A stretch of DNA of 39,422 nt, from the NCBI RefSeq assembly GCF_014637795.1, contig NZ_BMFD01000024.1:1-39422 (forward strand), in the 5' to 3' direction. The notes beneath the pieces were generated by a model. That model did not search any database. It was not told the DNA's origin and saw nothing but the letters and a program-made list of their open reading frames with translations. Positions 15,546-25,763 of the stretch are shown here, one piece after another. Every line of letters begins with the position of its first letter. Position 1 is the stretch's first letter. Origin of the DNA: Belliella aquatica (lineage in GTDB: Bacteria; Bacteroidota; Bacteroidia; Cytophagales; Cyclobacteriaceae). The position numbers were made by a program, and so were the translations under genes.

Positions 15546-15986
15546 TTATTTGGTTAATCTCATTTCGAGATATTTATTTGTAAAGCCAAGACTTTCATAA
15601 AGCCTTTTCGCAGGATTATCAGGTTCCACATGAAGTGCTATATTTCCATTGGCCATGTTGATTGCTGTTTGCATCAACTTTTTCCCTACCCCTTTTCCTC
15701 TTTGTGAGGCATCTACAGCGATATAAACAAGGATATTTTCAGGAATATAGCCTGACATGCCCGTTCTATTCATAATCACAGCCCCTACAATATGATCATT
15801 TTCTCGAGCCATTACTGTAAAACCTCCTTTGTCAACTGCCTGATCTAAGGCATAATCAAGACATTTCATGATATCTGCATGTGGGTCTCCGTACTGTTCT
15901 AGATGGGTGAATAAGAAGTCTGCAATTTCTTTTTTCTGTAAATATGTAGCATGATCAATTGCCGAAAGTGTTTCTATTTTGAGCAT
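15546..15986 (-). CDS. GNAT-family N-acetyltransferase
   Basis: Acetyl-CoA-dependent N-acetyltransferase. The start at 15986 (MLKIETLSAI) is preferred; the longer frame would overlap the end of the symporter gene. The 146-residue protein shows the GNAT core: strand FTVMARENDHIVGAVIMN, strand ILVYIAVDASQRGKGVGKKL with the acetyl-CoA pyrophosphate loop QRGKGVG, and NPAKRLYESLGF near the end. It sits 10 bp after the symporter and 8 bp before the racemase-like gene, so it may acetylate the amino acid (or amino-acid-like compound) that the other two handle; this is inference. Confidence 0.88.
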   Translation of the reverse strand: MLKIETLSAIDHATYLQKKEIADFLFTHLEQYGDPHADIMKCLDYALDQAVDKGGFTVMARENDHIVGAVIMNRTGMSGYIPENILVYIAVDASQRGKGVGKKLMQTAINMANGNIALHVEPDNPAKRLYESLGFTNKYLEMRLTK

Positions 15987-15996
15987 TTTATATAAT

Positions 15997-17421
15997 TTAA
16001 TTTTGAATTTTTCTTTTTCTAAGCTTAATAACAAGCAAAAACGTTGCTAAAGAAGCAAAAACACCGAAAAAATTTGGATCAAGCTCCAAAGGAAGTGCTA
16101 TATCGATCAAACTTAATATTGCAGTTGTAAAACCTCCGACGAGCATGGCTGACATTGCGGCAGTAGGATCATGCATTTTTGTAAAAAGGCCAAACAGTAC
16201 TGGAATCAATAATCCCGACACCATAAATGCATAAGAGTATAACATCAGCTCCAGTACATTGGTCATTTGGAGGGCAACAACTAGGGCTATCACCCCTAGG
16301 ATAAGTGTAAAAAGTTGCGAGTATCTGATTTGAGTTTTTTCTGTTTTTTTGTTCAGCCACCTCCCGAAAATATCTGTACTCAAATTCCCTGAAGCTGCCA
16401 TCAAGCAAGAATCTGCGGTGGACAAAACTGCTGAAAAGTATGCTGCCATCATTAATCCCAATAAACCAGAAGGAAGAATAGTCCGAAGTAAGATTGGCAA
16501 ACCCATTTCGGGGTCCAAAGTCTCCAAATCAAAGATTAGCAAATCTTGCTCAAAAGCAACCCTAGACAATAAACCTAGGGAAACTCCCATAAAAGCCATA
16601 ATTGGCCATTCAAAAAGACCGGCAATAAACCAAGCTTTTTTGGCTGAGGCAGTATCACGACTAGCAAAGATCCTTTGGTATAAAGTCATTCCTATAAACC
16701 AAATCGGCAAAATGGTAATCCCCCAATTTGCGAAATCCTGCCATCTGAGGTTTGTCAAAGTAAAAAACTCATTGGGTAGCGTCTCCTTAATTACTTCCCA
16801 ACCTCCTACATGGAAATAGGCAAATGGAAGACCTATAAAAATAAAACCGAGCATTAATATAATCCACTGTAAAGTATCTGTATAAATAACAGCTTTTAAC
16901 CCACCTAAAACAGTGTAGACTACTGCTATTACACCCATAATCCAAAGTGCTTGATTGATTTCTAGCTCTTCAAAAGTACCCGATGCTAATTTTGCGCCTG
17001 CTAATAATTGTGAGGATGTAAAGCCTAGATAACCAATCAAACAAATAACAGCGGCAACTATGCCTACTTTTTTATCAAAAAGATGTTTGAAGATTTGTGG
17101 GAAGGTATAGAACTCAGCAAAAGCTTTGTCTTGTTTTACTCTTGGGATCAAAAAAACGGCTGCAAGCCATGCTCCCAACAATCCTGTAAAAAGCATCCAA
17201 CTGCCTGAAAGCCCCATTACGAAGCCTAACCCTCCGAGCCCGACAGAGAACCCTCCACCTACATCTGTAGCGACAACAGAAAGCCCTATATGCCAACTGC
17301 CGATATCTCTACCTCCGACGTAATAATCATCTTGATTTTTATTCTTACGCATGAAATAGTATCCTACTCCCAGCATAATTAACATGTACCCGACAAATAT
17401 GCCTAGGTCTATGTAGTGCAT
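15997..17421 (-). CDS. Sodium:solute symporter (SSS family)
   Basis: Inner-membrane transporter that uses the sodium gradient to import a solute, in the family of PutP, PanF and SGLT. The 474-residue protein has about 13 membrane helices. The N-terminal pattern (YYFMRKNKNQDDYYVGGRDI) and the second helix VVATDVGGGFSVGLGGLGF are typical of the family. A mid-protein FSAVLSTADSCLMAASGNLS carries the sodium-site serine/threonine region. It is the first gene of a tight three-gene operon with a GNAT and a racemase-like enzyme, which suggests an amino acid or related zwitterion as cargo. Confidence 0.92.
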   Translation of the reverse strand: MHYIDLGIFVGYMLIMLGVGYYFMRKNKNQDDYYVGGRDIGSWHIGLSVVATDVGGGFSVGLGGLGFVMGLSGSWMLFTGLLGAWLAAVFLIPRVKQDKAFAEFYTFPQIFKHLFDKKVGIVAAVICLIGYLGFTSSQLLAGAKLASGTFEELEINQALWIMGVIAVVYTVLGGLKAVIYTDTLQWIILMLGFIFIGLPFAYFHVGGWEVIKETLPNEFFTLTNLRWQDFANWGITILPIWFIGMTLYQRIFASRDTASAKKAWFIAGLFEWPIMAFMGVSLGLLSRVAFEQDLLIFDLETLDPEMGLPILLRTILPSGLLGLMMAAYFSAVLSTADSCLMAASGNLSTDIFGRWLNKKTEKTQIRYSQLFTLILGVIALVVALQMTNVLELMLYSYAFMVSGLLIPVLFGLFTKMHDPTAAMSAMLVGGFTTAILSLIDIALPLELDPNFFGVFASLATFLLVIKLRKRKIQN

Positions 17422-17889
17422 CAGTTTCCTTTCTTCTTGGTTTACAAATAGATTAAATTAATTGATATGATGATTCGCAATGATACCAGTATGTAATTTT
17501 ACCATGAATGATCTTGTGAATAATTATCAATTGAGCGAACAAGTGTCAGCGGCTAACGATCCACAGCAATCAATAGAAATTTGAGTTTATTTTGAGTAGC
17601 TACTGGTGTAGAAGCGAAAACACATATTGCTTGATCTTTAAAGATACTTATAAATGAACTAGGCAAAAAGTTCCAAGGCATCTAATCTAAATATTATAAG
17701 AATATTGAAAGTGTAAGTTCTTATAATAATATAAGACTGTCCGCAATGACATCTGTTGTGAATATTTTAATTGCAATCATATGGCTTGTCCTCAGTCAAC
17801 AGGCCACAGCTGATTGAAATGAACTTCATGCTAAATTATGAATGACTTGTTTTCTGAATACATATTGATTCAATCTAGTCAGTCCTACA
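17422..17889. other. Gene-less stretch upstream of the symporter operon
   Basis: There is no convincing ORF in about 470 bp. A perfect 10-bp inverted repeat (ATTATAAGAA 17693-17702 with TTCTTATAAT 17718-17727) stands out and might be an operator; otherwise nothing is recognised. The symporter promoter is presumably in the part nearest 17421. Confidence 0.5.
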
Positions 17890-17895
17890 AAAAAA

Positions 17896-17918
17896 AAGAG
17901 CCGGGTTGACCGGCTCTT
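17896..17918 (-). terminator. Terminator of the sdhCAB operon
   Basis: The 9-bp perfect stem AAGAGCCGG/CCGGCTCTT with a 5-base loop is followed on the minus strand by nine T, starting 22 bp after the sdhB stop. Confidence 0.9.
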
Positions 17919-17940
17919 TTCATCTTTTATACTTAGTTCT

Positions 17941-18690
17941 TTAAACTGAATCGCTACTTACTACCGCTGAGAAGTATTCTCTGTTCATTCTTGCGATGTT
18001 TGTAATACTGATTCCCTTTGGACATTCCGCTTCGCAAGCACCTGTATTAGTACAAGCACCGAAACCTTCAGCATCCATTTGAGCAACCATTTTTTCAGCT
18101 CTGATTTTTCTTTCTACCTGTCCTTGAGGCAATAATGCCAATTGGGAGATTTTAGCAGAAGTGAAAAGCATTGCTGAAGCATTTTTACAAGCAGCTACAC
18201 ATGCTCCGCAGCCAATACACTGTGCAGCATCCATGGCCAAATCAGCAATTGATTTAGGAATCGGGATCTCGTTCGCATCAGGCACACCACCTGTATTTAC
18301 AGACACATATCCACCTGCTTGGATGATTCTATCAAAAGCTGATCTATTCACAACCAAATCTTTCAATACTGGAAAGGCTTTAGCTCTCCATGGCTCAATC
18401 GTGATCACATCTCCATCACTAAAAGATCTCATGTGAAGCTGACAAGTAGTTGTCTGCTGAGGGCCATGTGGCTTTCCATCTATATAAAGGGAACACATTC
18501 CACAGATACCTTCTCTACAATCATGATCGAAATGAACAGGATCTTCACCTTTTGTGGAAAGATCTTCATTCAATACATCAAGCATTTCAAGAAAAGACAT
18601 GTCTTCTGAAATACCTGAAATTTTATATTCTTTAAATCCGCCTTGGTCAGCGGTATTTTTCTGTCTCCAGACTTTTAAGGTTAAATTCAT
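17941..18690 (-). CDS. sdhB: Succinate dehydrogenase/fumarate reductase iron-sulfur subunit
   Basis: Electron-transfer subunit of complex II, on the cytoplasmic face of the inner membrane. The 249-residue protein shows the [2Fe-2S] cluster motif [15 protein letters not shown] with a fourth cysteine in TTTCQLH. The C-terminal domain has [13 protein letters not shown] and [15 protein letters not shown] for the [4Fe-4S] and [3Fe-4S] clusters. It begins 27 bp after the sdhA stop and is the last gene of sdhC-sdhA-sdhB, with a strong terminator behind it. Length and motif spacing match the epsilonproteobacterial/Bacteroidota type of enzyme rather than E. coli SdhB. Confidence 0.97.
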   Translation of the reverse strand: MNLTLKVWRQKNTADQGGFKEYKISGISEDMSFLEMLDVLNEDLSTKGEDPVHFDHDCREGICGMCSLYIDGKPHGPQQTTTCQLHMRSFSDGDVITIEPWRAKAFPVLKDLVVNRSAFDRIIQAGGYVSVNTGGVPDANEIPIPKSIADLAMDAAQCIGCGACVAACKNASAMLFTSAKISQLALLPQGQVERKIRAEKMVAQMDAEGFGACTNTGACEAECPKGISITNIARMNREYFSAVVSSDSV

Positions 18691-18717
18691 AACTTTAATG
18701 AGTTTAGTGCTTTTAAA

Positions 18718-20652
18718 TTACTTGTAACTTCTTTGGGTCAACTTGACATTTTCGAATTCAAGAGGCTCTTTGTTCAATTCTTCCTCTTGTCCTTCACCCA
18801 AGAATTTCCATGCAGAAACAAAAGCGAAGTTTTCATCATCTCTTAAGGCTTCACCTTCTGGAGTTTGATACTCTTCTCTGAAGTGACCTCCACAAGATTC
18901 GTTTCTACTCAAGGCATCATCCACCATCAATTCACCTAATTCTAAGAAATCAGCAACTCTATTGGCTTTTTCTAAGGATTGATTCAACTCTTCGTTGCCA
19001 CCTAACACGTTTACGTTAGACCAAAACTCCTTTTTCAATTCTTTAATCATGGCCTTGGCTTTTGTCAGACCCTCTTCGGATCTTGCCATTCCACAATAAT
19101 CCCACATGATTTTACCTAACTTTTTGTGGAAGAAATCTACAGTCTTTTCACCTTTGATACTTAAAAGTTTTTCGATTCTTTCGCTTACCTCTACCTCAGC
19201 TTTCTTGAATTCAGGATGATCAGGTGATATTCTCTCGTTGGAGTTTTGAGCTAAGTAGTCTCCTATAGTGTAAGGAATCACAAAGTATCCGTCAGCCAAG
19301 CCTTGCATCAAAGCAGAAGCTCCTAATCTGTTTGCTCCATGGTCAGAGAAATTTGCTTCTCCTAAAGCATAAAGTCCAGGGATAGTGGTCATCAAATTGT
19401 AATCTACCCAAAGTCCGCCCATAGTATAATGAACTGCTGGATAAATCATCATTGGCACCTGATAAGGGTTATCGCCAGTAATTTGCTGATACATATCAAA
19501 TAAGTTACCATACTTAGCCTTGATCGTATCTTCACCGTCTCTTTTGATTGCATCTCTGAAATCTAAGAATACCGCTTCACCAGTTTCATTTACGCCGCGA
19601 CCTTCGTCACATACATATTTTGCATTTCGAGAAGCAACGTCACGAGGCACTAAGTTACCAAAGGAAGGATATTTTCTTTCTAAGAAGTAATCTCTGTCTT
19701 CTTCTTTGATGTCATTAACCTTGATTTGACCTTTTCTTAGTTTTTCAGATATTTCTTTTGTTGCAGGAACCCACACTCTACCATCATTTCTCAAAGACTC
19801 AGACATCAATGTCAATTTGGACTGATGATCACCTGAAACAGGAATGCAAGTAGGGTGGATTTGCGTGAAAGAAGGGTTTGCAAAATATGCACCTTTCTTG
19901 TGAGCTCTCCAAGCAGCGGTCACGTTAGAACCCATTGCATTGGTGGACAAGAAAAATACGTTTCCATATCCTCCAGTACAAAGTAATACTGCGTGAGCGC
20001 TGTGCGATTCAATGGCACCGGTCACGAGATTTCTAGTTACAATGCCTCGAGCTTTTCCATCTACCGTCACCACATCCATCATTTCAGTTCTTGGATAAAG
20101 CTTCACTTTACCATTAGCAACTTGTCTACTCAAAGCAGAGTAAGCACCAAGTAGCAATTGCTGACCTGTTTGGCCTTTCGCATAAAAAGTTCTTGAAACC
20201 TGCGCTCCGCCGAATGATCTGTTTGCCAATAAGCCACCATATTCTCTTGCGAATGGTACACCTTGAGCGACACACTGATCAATAATATTAACAGAAACTT
20301 GTGCTAGACGATATACATTACCCTCTCTTGCTCTGTAGTCACCTCCTTTGATCGTATCATAAAATAGTCTGTAAACAGAATCTCCGTCATTTTGATAATT
20401 TTTTGCTGCATTGATACCTCCTTGGGCAGCGATGGAGTGTGCACGTCTTGGGCTATCTTGGAAGCAAAATGCTTTCACATTGTATCCAAGTTCTGCAAGA
20501 GATGCTGCTGCAGACGCACCTGCTAAGCCAGTACCTACAACGATCACATCATATTTTCTTTTGTTGGCAGGATTGACCAACTTCACGTTAAATTTATGGT
20601 TAGTCCATTTTTCAGCTAATGGACCTTCTGGTATTTTTGAATCAAGTATCAT
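18718..20652 (-). CDS. sdhA: Succinate dehydrogenase/fumarate reductase flavoprotein subunit
   Basis: Catalytic FAD subunit of complex II, oxidising succinate to fumarate in the TCA cycle. ATG 20652 is chosen as the start ([10 protein letters not shown]); the longer frame begins at a TTG and adds ten residues of leader. The 644-residue protein has the dinucleotide motif [39 protein letters not shown] with the histidine that binds FAD covalently, and the active-site region [11 protein letters not shown]...[14 protein letters not shown]. It is 49 bp downstream of sdhC and 27 bp upstream of sdhB. Confidence 0.97.
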   Translation of the reverse strand: MILDSKIPEGPLAEKWTNHKFNVKLVNPANKRKYDVIVVGTGLAGASAAASLAELGYNVKAFCFQDSPRRAHSIAAQGGINAAKNYQNDGDSVYRLFYDTIKGGDYRAREGNVYRLAQVSVNIIDQCVAQGVPFAREYGGLLANRSFGGAQVSRTFYAKGQTGQQLLLGAYSALSRQVANGKVKLYPRTEMMDVVTVDGKARGIVTRNLVTGAIESHSAHAVLLCTGGYGNVFFLSTNAMGSNVTAAWRAHKKGAYFANPSFTQIHPTCIPVSGDHQSKLTLMSESLRNDGRVWVPATKEISEKLRKGQIKVNDIKEEDRDYFLERKYPSFGNLVPRDVASRNAKYVCDEGRGVNETGEAVFLDFRDAIKRDGEDTIKAKYGNLFDMYQQITGDNPYQVPMMIYPAVHYTMGGLWVDYNLMTTIPGLYALGEANFSDHGANRLGASALMQGLADGYFVIPYTIGDYLAQNSNERISPDHPEFKKAEVEVSERIEKLLSIKGEKTVDFFHKKLGKIMWDYCGMARSEEGLTKAKAMIKELKKEFWSNVNVLGGNEELNQSLEKANRVADFLELGELMVDDALSRNESCGGHFREEYQTPEGEALRDDENFAFVSAWKFLGEGQEEELNKEPLEFENVKLTQRSYK

Positions 20653-20701
20653 CGATTTGTTGATTTTAATTTCATTAATCAATTAACAATATTATTGGCA
20701 A

Positions 20702-21382
20702 CTAGTTTTGAAAAAACATTACCAAGGGTATCAACGCAAATAATGCGGGTATCAAAATCGAAAATATTAAACCAACTTTTCTAATTAGCGGTGAATATTT
20801 AACGTGATTTAATCCCAATGTTTGGAAAGCACTCGCAAATCCATGTGACAAGTGAAAAGCTAAGAAGCCCATACTCAACACGTAGAAAGCAACATATATA
20901 ATGTTACTGTACGAAGCTGATACAATTGCAAAAACATCCTTGAACTCCACCCCATCATAAACGGCAGTTGGAAGGGTTCCGAATTTCACTTCATAATAGA
21001 ATCCTCTTAGGTGGACCAAGATGAAGATCAAAAGAATCGTACCTAATATCCCCATGTTTCTGGATGACCAAGTACTGTTTGTGGAGCCTTTAACTTTCGC
21101 ATATTGTACAGGTCTAGACTTTTTGTTGTGTCTAGATAATAAGATTGCGTACACTACGTGGAGTAAGATAAAGGCAAAATTTCCTATTGACACTACTTTG
21201 ATGAATGGATTGCCAGCCATTGTGGCTGCATACTTATTGAAAGCTTCACCACCATCAGGGATTAATAATTGAAGATTACCTGCTAAATGTACTACCAAGA
21301 ATAGAATTAGAAATAATCCAGTGAGCGCCATTAATAATTTTTGGCCTAGTGTGCTACTTAAGGTCTTCGATACCCAACTCAT
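20702..21382 (-). CDS. sdhC: Succinate dehydrogenase cytochrome b subunit (b558 type)
   Basis: Membrane anchor of complex II, which carries heme b and the quinone site. The 226-residue protein has five membrane helices (about 12-33, 60-80, 108-128, 155-176, 200-222). Conserved histidines near helix ends, such as VVHLAGNL and HLSHGFAS, are expected heme ligands. A single cytochrome b subunit with five helices is the type-B arrangement used across Bacteroidota, coupled to menaquinone. It is the first gene of the operon and has a clear promoter. Confidence 0.93.
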   Translation of the reverse strand: MSWVSKTLSSTLGQKLLMALTGLFLILFLVVHLAGNLQLLIPDGGEAFNKYAATMAGNPFIKVVSIGNFAFILLHVVYAILLSRHNKKSRPVQYAKVKGSTNSTWSSRNMGILGTILLIFILVHLRGFYYEVKFGTLPTAVYDGVEFKDVFAIVSASYSNIIYVAFYVLSMGFLAFHLSHGFASAFQTLGLNHVKYSPLIRKVGLIFSILIPALFALIPLVMFFQN

Positions 21383-21428
21383 ATTTTTTTGTTAAATGTA
21401 GATTGTTTACAGTTTGTATTTTACGAGC

Positions 21429-21459
21429 CAAATTTACGTTCGTAAAGCTTAGCAAACAA
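21429..21459 (-). promoter_or_regulatory. Bacteroidota-type promoter for sdhCAB
   Basis: On the minus strand TTG is followed after 20 bp by TAAATTTG, a full match to TTG-N19/23-TAnnTTTG. The -7 box ends 46 bp upstream of the sdhC ATG, leaving a leader of roughly 40 nucleotides. Confidence 0.65.
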
Positions 21460-21643
21460 TCAAAGCATTGTGCTTTCAACTTATTTTAAAAGGTTCTAAA
21501 TAACTACCCAAATGAGGATTGATTTTGGTGTTTTTTCTTATAATGCTAACCAAGTGAGTAATTTTATTGTTTGAATAAATGATAATAAATTCACTACGAT
21601 TTAGTTATTTTCGTATATCTTGTAAATGTTAAGTTAGACATCC

Positions 21644-24421
21644 ATGAAAATCAGATATTTACTTTTAATTACCATCTCTCTGTTGCTCGCTAGCCTCAAT
21701 CAAGTCGCTGCTACTCATATCAGAGCTGGTGAAATCATTGCCGAAAGAGTTTCTACTCAAACTTTGACTTATAGAATAACCGTGGTAGGTTACACTGATA
21801 CAAGATCTAATGTAGTTTTTGGACCTGGCAGAATTAATTTTGGAGATGGAAGGGAAGTTACCTTGAATACGGAAAGTGATATTGTCCTTGTAGAACCATT
21901 AGGTAATCAAATAGAGAAAAATACTTTTGTTGTAACCCATACTTTTCAAGGGCCAGGGCAATACACCATTTGGTTTAAGGAATTCAACAGAAACGATAAC
22001 ACTTTGAATATGGATAATTCCGTTGACACACCATTTTATGTGGAAACGATGATTAGAATTGATCCATTTTTAGGTGTAAATAATTCTCCTGTATTGACTA
22101 TCCCTCCTGTAGATAACGGTGGGGTTAATATCCGCTATATTCATAATCCTGGTGCATATGACCCTGACGGAGACAGTTTGGCTTACAGTATGGATATCCC
22201 AAAGCAAGATTTCCAAAGAGCAGTAAATAACTACAGAGATCCTGCTAGTTCAGAATTTAGCTTCAATAGAGAAGATGGAGGCACGCCTCCTTTCTTGACG
22301 CTCGATCCATTGACAGGAGACTTGATTTGGGATGCGCCTGGACTTGCTGGCCAATATAATGTTGCCTTTAGAATTGAAGAATATAGAAAAATTGATGGTG
22401 AATTCAGGTTGATTGGATATGTCGTTAGAGATATGCAGATAATCATTGAAAACACCAACAACCAAAGGCCTGAGTTACTCTTACCTGAGGATCTTTGTGT
22501 GGTAGCAGGGACGAATATTGAAGAAATCATCCAAGGAAGTGACCCTGATGGCGATCCTATTAAGATAGAAGTCTTTGGTGATCCAATAGAAATCACCTCC
22601 TCTCCTGCTTCTTACAATCCTGAATCTGTGTTTCAACCAAGTCCGGGAATTGTGAATTTCAATTGGCAGACCGTATGTAGTCATGTAAGAGAAAGGGAAT
22701 ATCAAGTCCGTGTTCGAATAACAGATCAACCAAGTTCCGGTCCTGCATTAGTAGATATCAAAACATGGAATATTAAAGTTATTGGTCCACCTCCTGTCAT
22801 CAATGGAATTGAACAGGAGCAAGGCAGGTCGGCGGAAATCAATTGGGACCCATACTCTTGTGCGAATTCTGCTGAAACCATGCAAGTTTGGAGAAGGCTG
22901 AATAGTGATCCTTATGAACCTGACTCTTGTGAAACTGGAATTAGAGCTGGTTATGAATTGGTAGGAACTACTGACATGGGGACCTTCAACTTTTTGGATA
23001 CCAATAATCAAAATGGACTTGCCCCTGGCAATACATATTGCTATCGATTGGTTGCTGCTTTCCCTACGCCAAGACTAGGAGAAAGTATTGTTTCTGAGGA
23101 ATTCTGTGTTACGATTGACGTTGATGTGCCTTTGATCACCAATGTAAGTGTAGAAGAAACAGATGCTGAAAATGGCGAAATATTTATTAAGTGGACACCT
23201 CCTTACGATATTGACCGAGACCAATTCCCAGGTCCATTCACTTATGAGCTTATCAGAAGTGTGGGATTCATGGGGAATCAGAGCAGAGAATCCATTCTAA
23301 CTACCTCAGATACTTTATTTACAGATACTAATTTGAATACTGAAAATCTGGTATACAATTACAGAGTCATCCTTAGAGAAGGAAACACGACGATTGACAG
23401 TTCGAGTATGGCTTCTTCCGTCAGATTAGAACCTGTAATTATCAATGAGGCGATAGAACTGAATTGGGAGTTTGATGTTCCTTGGAACAATGCAGATCCT
23501 GAATTTACCCATGAAGTATATCGCAATAGGACAGACCCTGCTGCACAGGATGAGGACAATTTTACCCTCATAGCAGAGGTAAATGTCACTACTTCGGGAT
23601 TCACTTATTTTGATGACGGGAGCCACAATGGTGTTCCCCTTCAAAAAGAAATAGAGTACTGCTATTATGTCATTACAAAAGGATCCTACAATGTGGATTT
23701 ACTTACCTATCCACTGGAAAATAAAAGTCAAATCATCTGCGCAAGACCTGACGATGATAGACTGCCTTGTCCACCGGTATTAACATTTGAGGGACCTGAG
23801 TGTGCTGAGTTCCTAGCAGATAAATCATGTGGATTCAATTCCTTTGTCCATGACTTAAGTTGGGAAGGAGATTTCTCAGGAGAATGTGATGATGAATTGA
23901 GTAGTTATAGATTGTACTTCAGTGAAGGTGGAGAAGATGCAGAATTTGTCTTAATAGAAACCTATTCTGCCATTAACAACACTGCGAGAATACAAAACCT
24001 ACCTACTTACAAAGGTTGCTATTACATTACGGCAGTGGATAGATCTGGAAATGAAAGTGAGCCAAGTAACATCGTATGTGTAGATAATTGTCCGTTTTAT
24101 GAATTACCGAATGCATTTACGCCGAATGGTGATGGGGCGAATGATACATTTATGGCTTTTGACAATCCTTTCCCGAAATGTCCAAGATTCGTAGAGGGTG
24201 TAGAAATTTTCATTGTAAACAGATGGGGTGTTGAAGTATTCAGCTACAACAGTCTCAGTGCAAGCGAAAATGATATTTTCATAAGATGGGATGGAACTGA
24301 CAAAAACGGAAAAGATCTTCCTGCAGGCACCTATTTCTACAATGCTGTTGTCAGGTTTGACGCATTTGCTCCAGAACTTCAAGAACAAAAACTGAAGGGA
24401 ACTATTCAAATAATTCGATGA
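21644..24421 (+). CDS. Large T9SS-exported protein with type-B sorting domain
   Basis: Secreted or surface-attached protein of 925 residues. It has a signal peptide (about 1-23, LLITISLLLASLNQVAA), an N-terminal region common to such proteins (ATHIRAGEI), several beta-sandwich modules of fibronectin-III or cadherin-like type (recurring DPDGDSLAYS, DPDGDPIKIE and CYRLVAAF segments), and a C-terminal sorting domain from about residue 820. The start ELPNAFTPNGDGANDTF and the end PAGTYFYNAVV...KLKGTIQIIR are the hallmarks of the gliding-motility-associated (CHU) T9SS type-B signal. Many cysteines in the middle suggest disulfides. It is probably an adhesin or structural surface protein; the ligand is unknown. 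Confidence 0.9.
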   Translation: MKIRYLLLITISLLLASLNQVAATHIRAGEIIAERVSTQTLTYRITVVGYTDTRSNVVFGPGRINFGDGREVTLNTESDIVLVEPLGNQIEKNTFVVTHTFQGPGQYTIWFKEFNRNDNTLNMDNSVDTPFYVETMIRIDPFLGVNNSPVLTIPPVDNGGVNIRYIHNPGAYDPDGDSLAYSMDIPKQDFQRAVNNYRDPASSEFSFNREDGGTPPFLTLDPLTGDLIWDAPGLAGQYNVAFRIEEYRKIDGEFRLIGYVVRDMQIIIENTNNQRPELLLPEDLCVVAGTNIEEIIQGSDPDGDPIKIEVFGDPIEITSSPASYNPESVFQPSPGIVNFNWQTVCSHVREREYQVRVRITDQPSSGPALVDIKTWNIKVIGPPPVINGIEQEQGRSAEINWDPYSCANSAETMQVWRRLNSDPYEPDSCETGIRAGYELVGTTDMGTFNFLDTNNQNGLAPGNTYCYRLVAAFPTPRLGESIVSEEFCVTIDVDVPLITNVSVEETDAENGEIFIKWTPPYDIDRDQFPGPFTYELIRSVGFMGNQSRESILTTSDTLFTDTNLNTENLVYNYRVILREGNTTIDSSSMASSVRLEPVIINEAIELNWEFDVPWNNADPEFTHEVYRNRTDPAAQDEDNFTLIAEVNVTTSGFTYFDDGSHNGVPLQKEIEYCYYVITKGSYNVDLLTYPLENKSQIICARPDDDRLPCPPVLTFEGPECAEFLADKSCGFNSFVHDLSWEGDFSGECDDELSSYRLYFSEGGEDAEFVLIETYSAINNTARIQNLPTYKGCYYITAVDRSGNESEPSNIVCVDNCPFYELPNAFTPNGDGANDTFMAFDNPFPKCPRFVEGVEIFIVNRWGVEVFSYNSLSASENDIFIRWDGTDKNGKDLPAGTYFYNAVVRFDAFAPELQEQKLKGTIQIIR

Positions 24422-24828
24422 GAATTCAGGACAAGTATGATCTAGTGCTCTTTGACGGGATATGCAACCTCTGCAACCAAGCTGTAGATTTCATAATAAG
24501 AAGAGATAAGAATGATGATTTTAAAGTAGGAGCACTCCAAGACCCTCAGGTGAAAGATATTTTGAAAACCTACTCGATTAATGAAGATTATTTGGATTCG
24601 CTTGTTTTAATCCAAGGTGACCAAATTTTCTACAAAAGTGAAGCTGCGCTCAAAATAGCCCGAAAACTAGGTAGAGGTTGGCAAATTTTCTATATTGGTA
24701 TTTTTTTACCAGTATCAGTGAGAGATAAGATTTATGATTGGATTGGGGAAAATCGATATAAATGGTTTGGAAAAAAAGAAACCTGTCGACTACCTTCTCC
24801 AGAGGAAAGAGAAAAATTTATTTCTTAG
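24418..24828 (+). CDS. DCC-family thiol-disulfide protein (DUF393)
   Basis: Small protein of the DUF393/YuxK family, named for its DxxCxxC motif. Here it is LVLFDGICNLCNQAVDF, giving Asp13, Cys16 and Cys19, a thioredoxin-like CxxC. The predicted thioredoxin-like fold has 136 residues and no signal peptide, which puts it in the cytoplasm, although the region 95-112 (IFYIGIFLPVSVRDKIYDW) is fairly hydrophobic. Its ATG overlaps the stop of the T9SS substrate gene (ATGA), so it is translationally coupled to it. The biochemical role of the family is not settled. Confidence 0.85.
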   Translation: MRIQDKYDLVLFDGICNLCNQAVDFIIRRDKNDDFKVGALQDPQVKDILKTYSINEDYLDSLVLIQGDQIFYKSEAALKIARKLGRGWQIFYIGIFLPVSVRDKIYDWIGENRYKWFGKKETCRLPSPEEREKFIS

Positions 24829-25040
24829 GCAGTACGCGTAGTAAAAAAACCTTAAAAAGATCATCAGCAAAGGCATCAGTACTAGACACAAAAGAGTCAA
24901 AGCAATTCAAATATAATTTTAGGTTATTTTATTTGGCTACTGGTAAGAAAGCGGATGAATAAAAAACTCAATTGACATTTTCAAGAACCCATTCCCTATC
25001 TTAAAAAATTCTTTTTCGGTAGCAAAACAATCATTGAATT

Positions 25041-25670
25041 ATGAGAACTCACACTAAGAAATCACAATCAGAACTTACTCCGCAAGAAGCGTTGGATTTC
25101 CTCAAAGAAGGGAATCAAAGATTTGTCGGCAATTTGCGAGCGAATAGAAACTTATTGAATCAAGTCAACGAGACTTCAGATGGTCAATTCCCATTTGCAA
25201 TGATATTAAGCTGTATCGATTCAAGAACATCTGTGGAGTTGATTTTTGATCAAGGTTTAGGTGATGTATTTAGTGCGAGAGTGGCAGGGAATATAGTCAA
25301 TGAAGATATTCTCGGAAGTATGGAATATGCTATCAAGTATGCAGGTTCTAAACTGATTGTTGTGCTGGGTCATTCGAAGTGTGGCGCAATCACCAGCGCA
25401 TGTAACCATGTGAGGGATGGAAATATTACTGCACTTCTTCATAAAATCAAACCAGCCATAGACAAAGAAACGTCTACTTCAAAAGAAAACAGATCTGGTT
25501 CAAATGAAATTTTTGTCAACAATGTGACAGAACTCAATGTAATTCATGCACTAGAAGAAATTAAAGAACGAAGTGACATTATCATGGACTTTATCAATGA
25601 GGGAAAGGTTAAGCTCGTTGGTGGCGTATATAATGTGGAAAGTGGAGAGGTGATTTTCTTCGAAGATTAA
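25041..25670 (+). CDS. Beta-class carbonic anhydrase
   Basis: Zinc enzyme interconverting CO2 and bicarbonate. The 209-residue protein shows the beta-class ligands in place: SCIDSRTS (Cys58 with the Asp60-Arg62 dyad) and LGHSKCGA (His111 and Cys114). The segment FSARVAGNIVNEDILGSMEY is the usual conserved region between them. No signal peptide is visible, so it is cytoplasmic. It stands alone, with 212 bp of non-coding sequence before it and a terminator after it. Confidence 0.95.
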   Translation: MRTHTKKSQSELTPQEALDFLKEGNQRFVGNLRANRNLLNQVNETSDGQFPFAMILSCIDSRTSVELIFDQGLGDVFSARVAGNIVNEDILGSMEYAIKYAGSKLIVVLGHSKCGAITSACNHVRDGNITALLHKIKPAIDKETSTSKENRSGSNEIFVNNVTELNVIHALEEIKERSDIIMDFINEGKVKLVGGVYNVESGEVIFFED

Positions 25671-25693
25671 ATCTTCACTGAACTAACAGCGCA

Positions 25694-25720
25694 AGAAGCC
25701 TCTAAAGGGCTTCTTTTTTT
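25694..25720 (+). terminator. Terminator after carbonic anhydrase
   Basis: The 7-bp stem AGAAGCC/GGCTTCT is followed by a run of seven T on the plus strand, 24 bp after the stop. Confidence 0.8.
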
Positions 25721-25763
25721 AATATATTTGCAAATAAATCAATTGTATTATAACCCTAAAAGC

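Noticed and set aside
24762-24962. 66-codon plus-strand ORF after the DCC gene
   Set aside because: Its first third lies inside the DCC gene in another frame, the rest is a basic low-complexity tail, and no start or family motif supports it.
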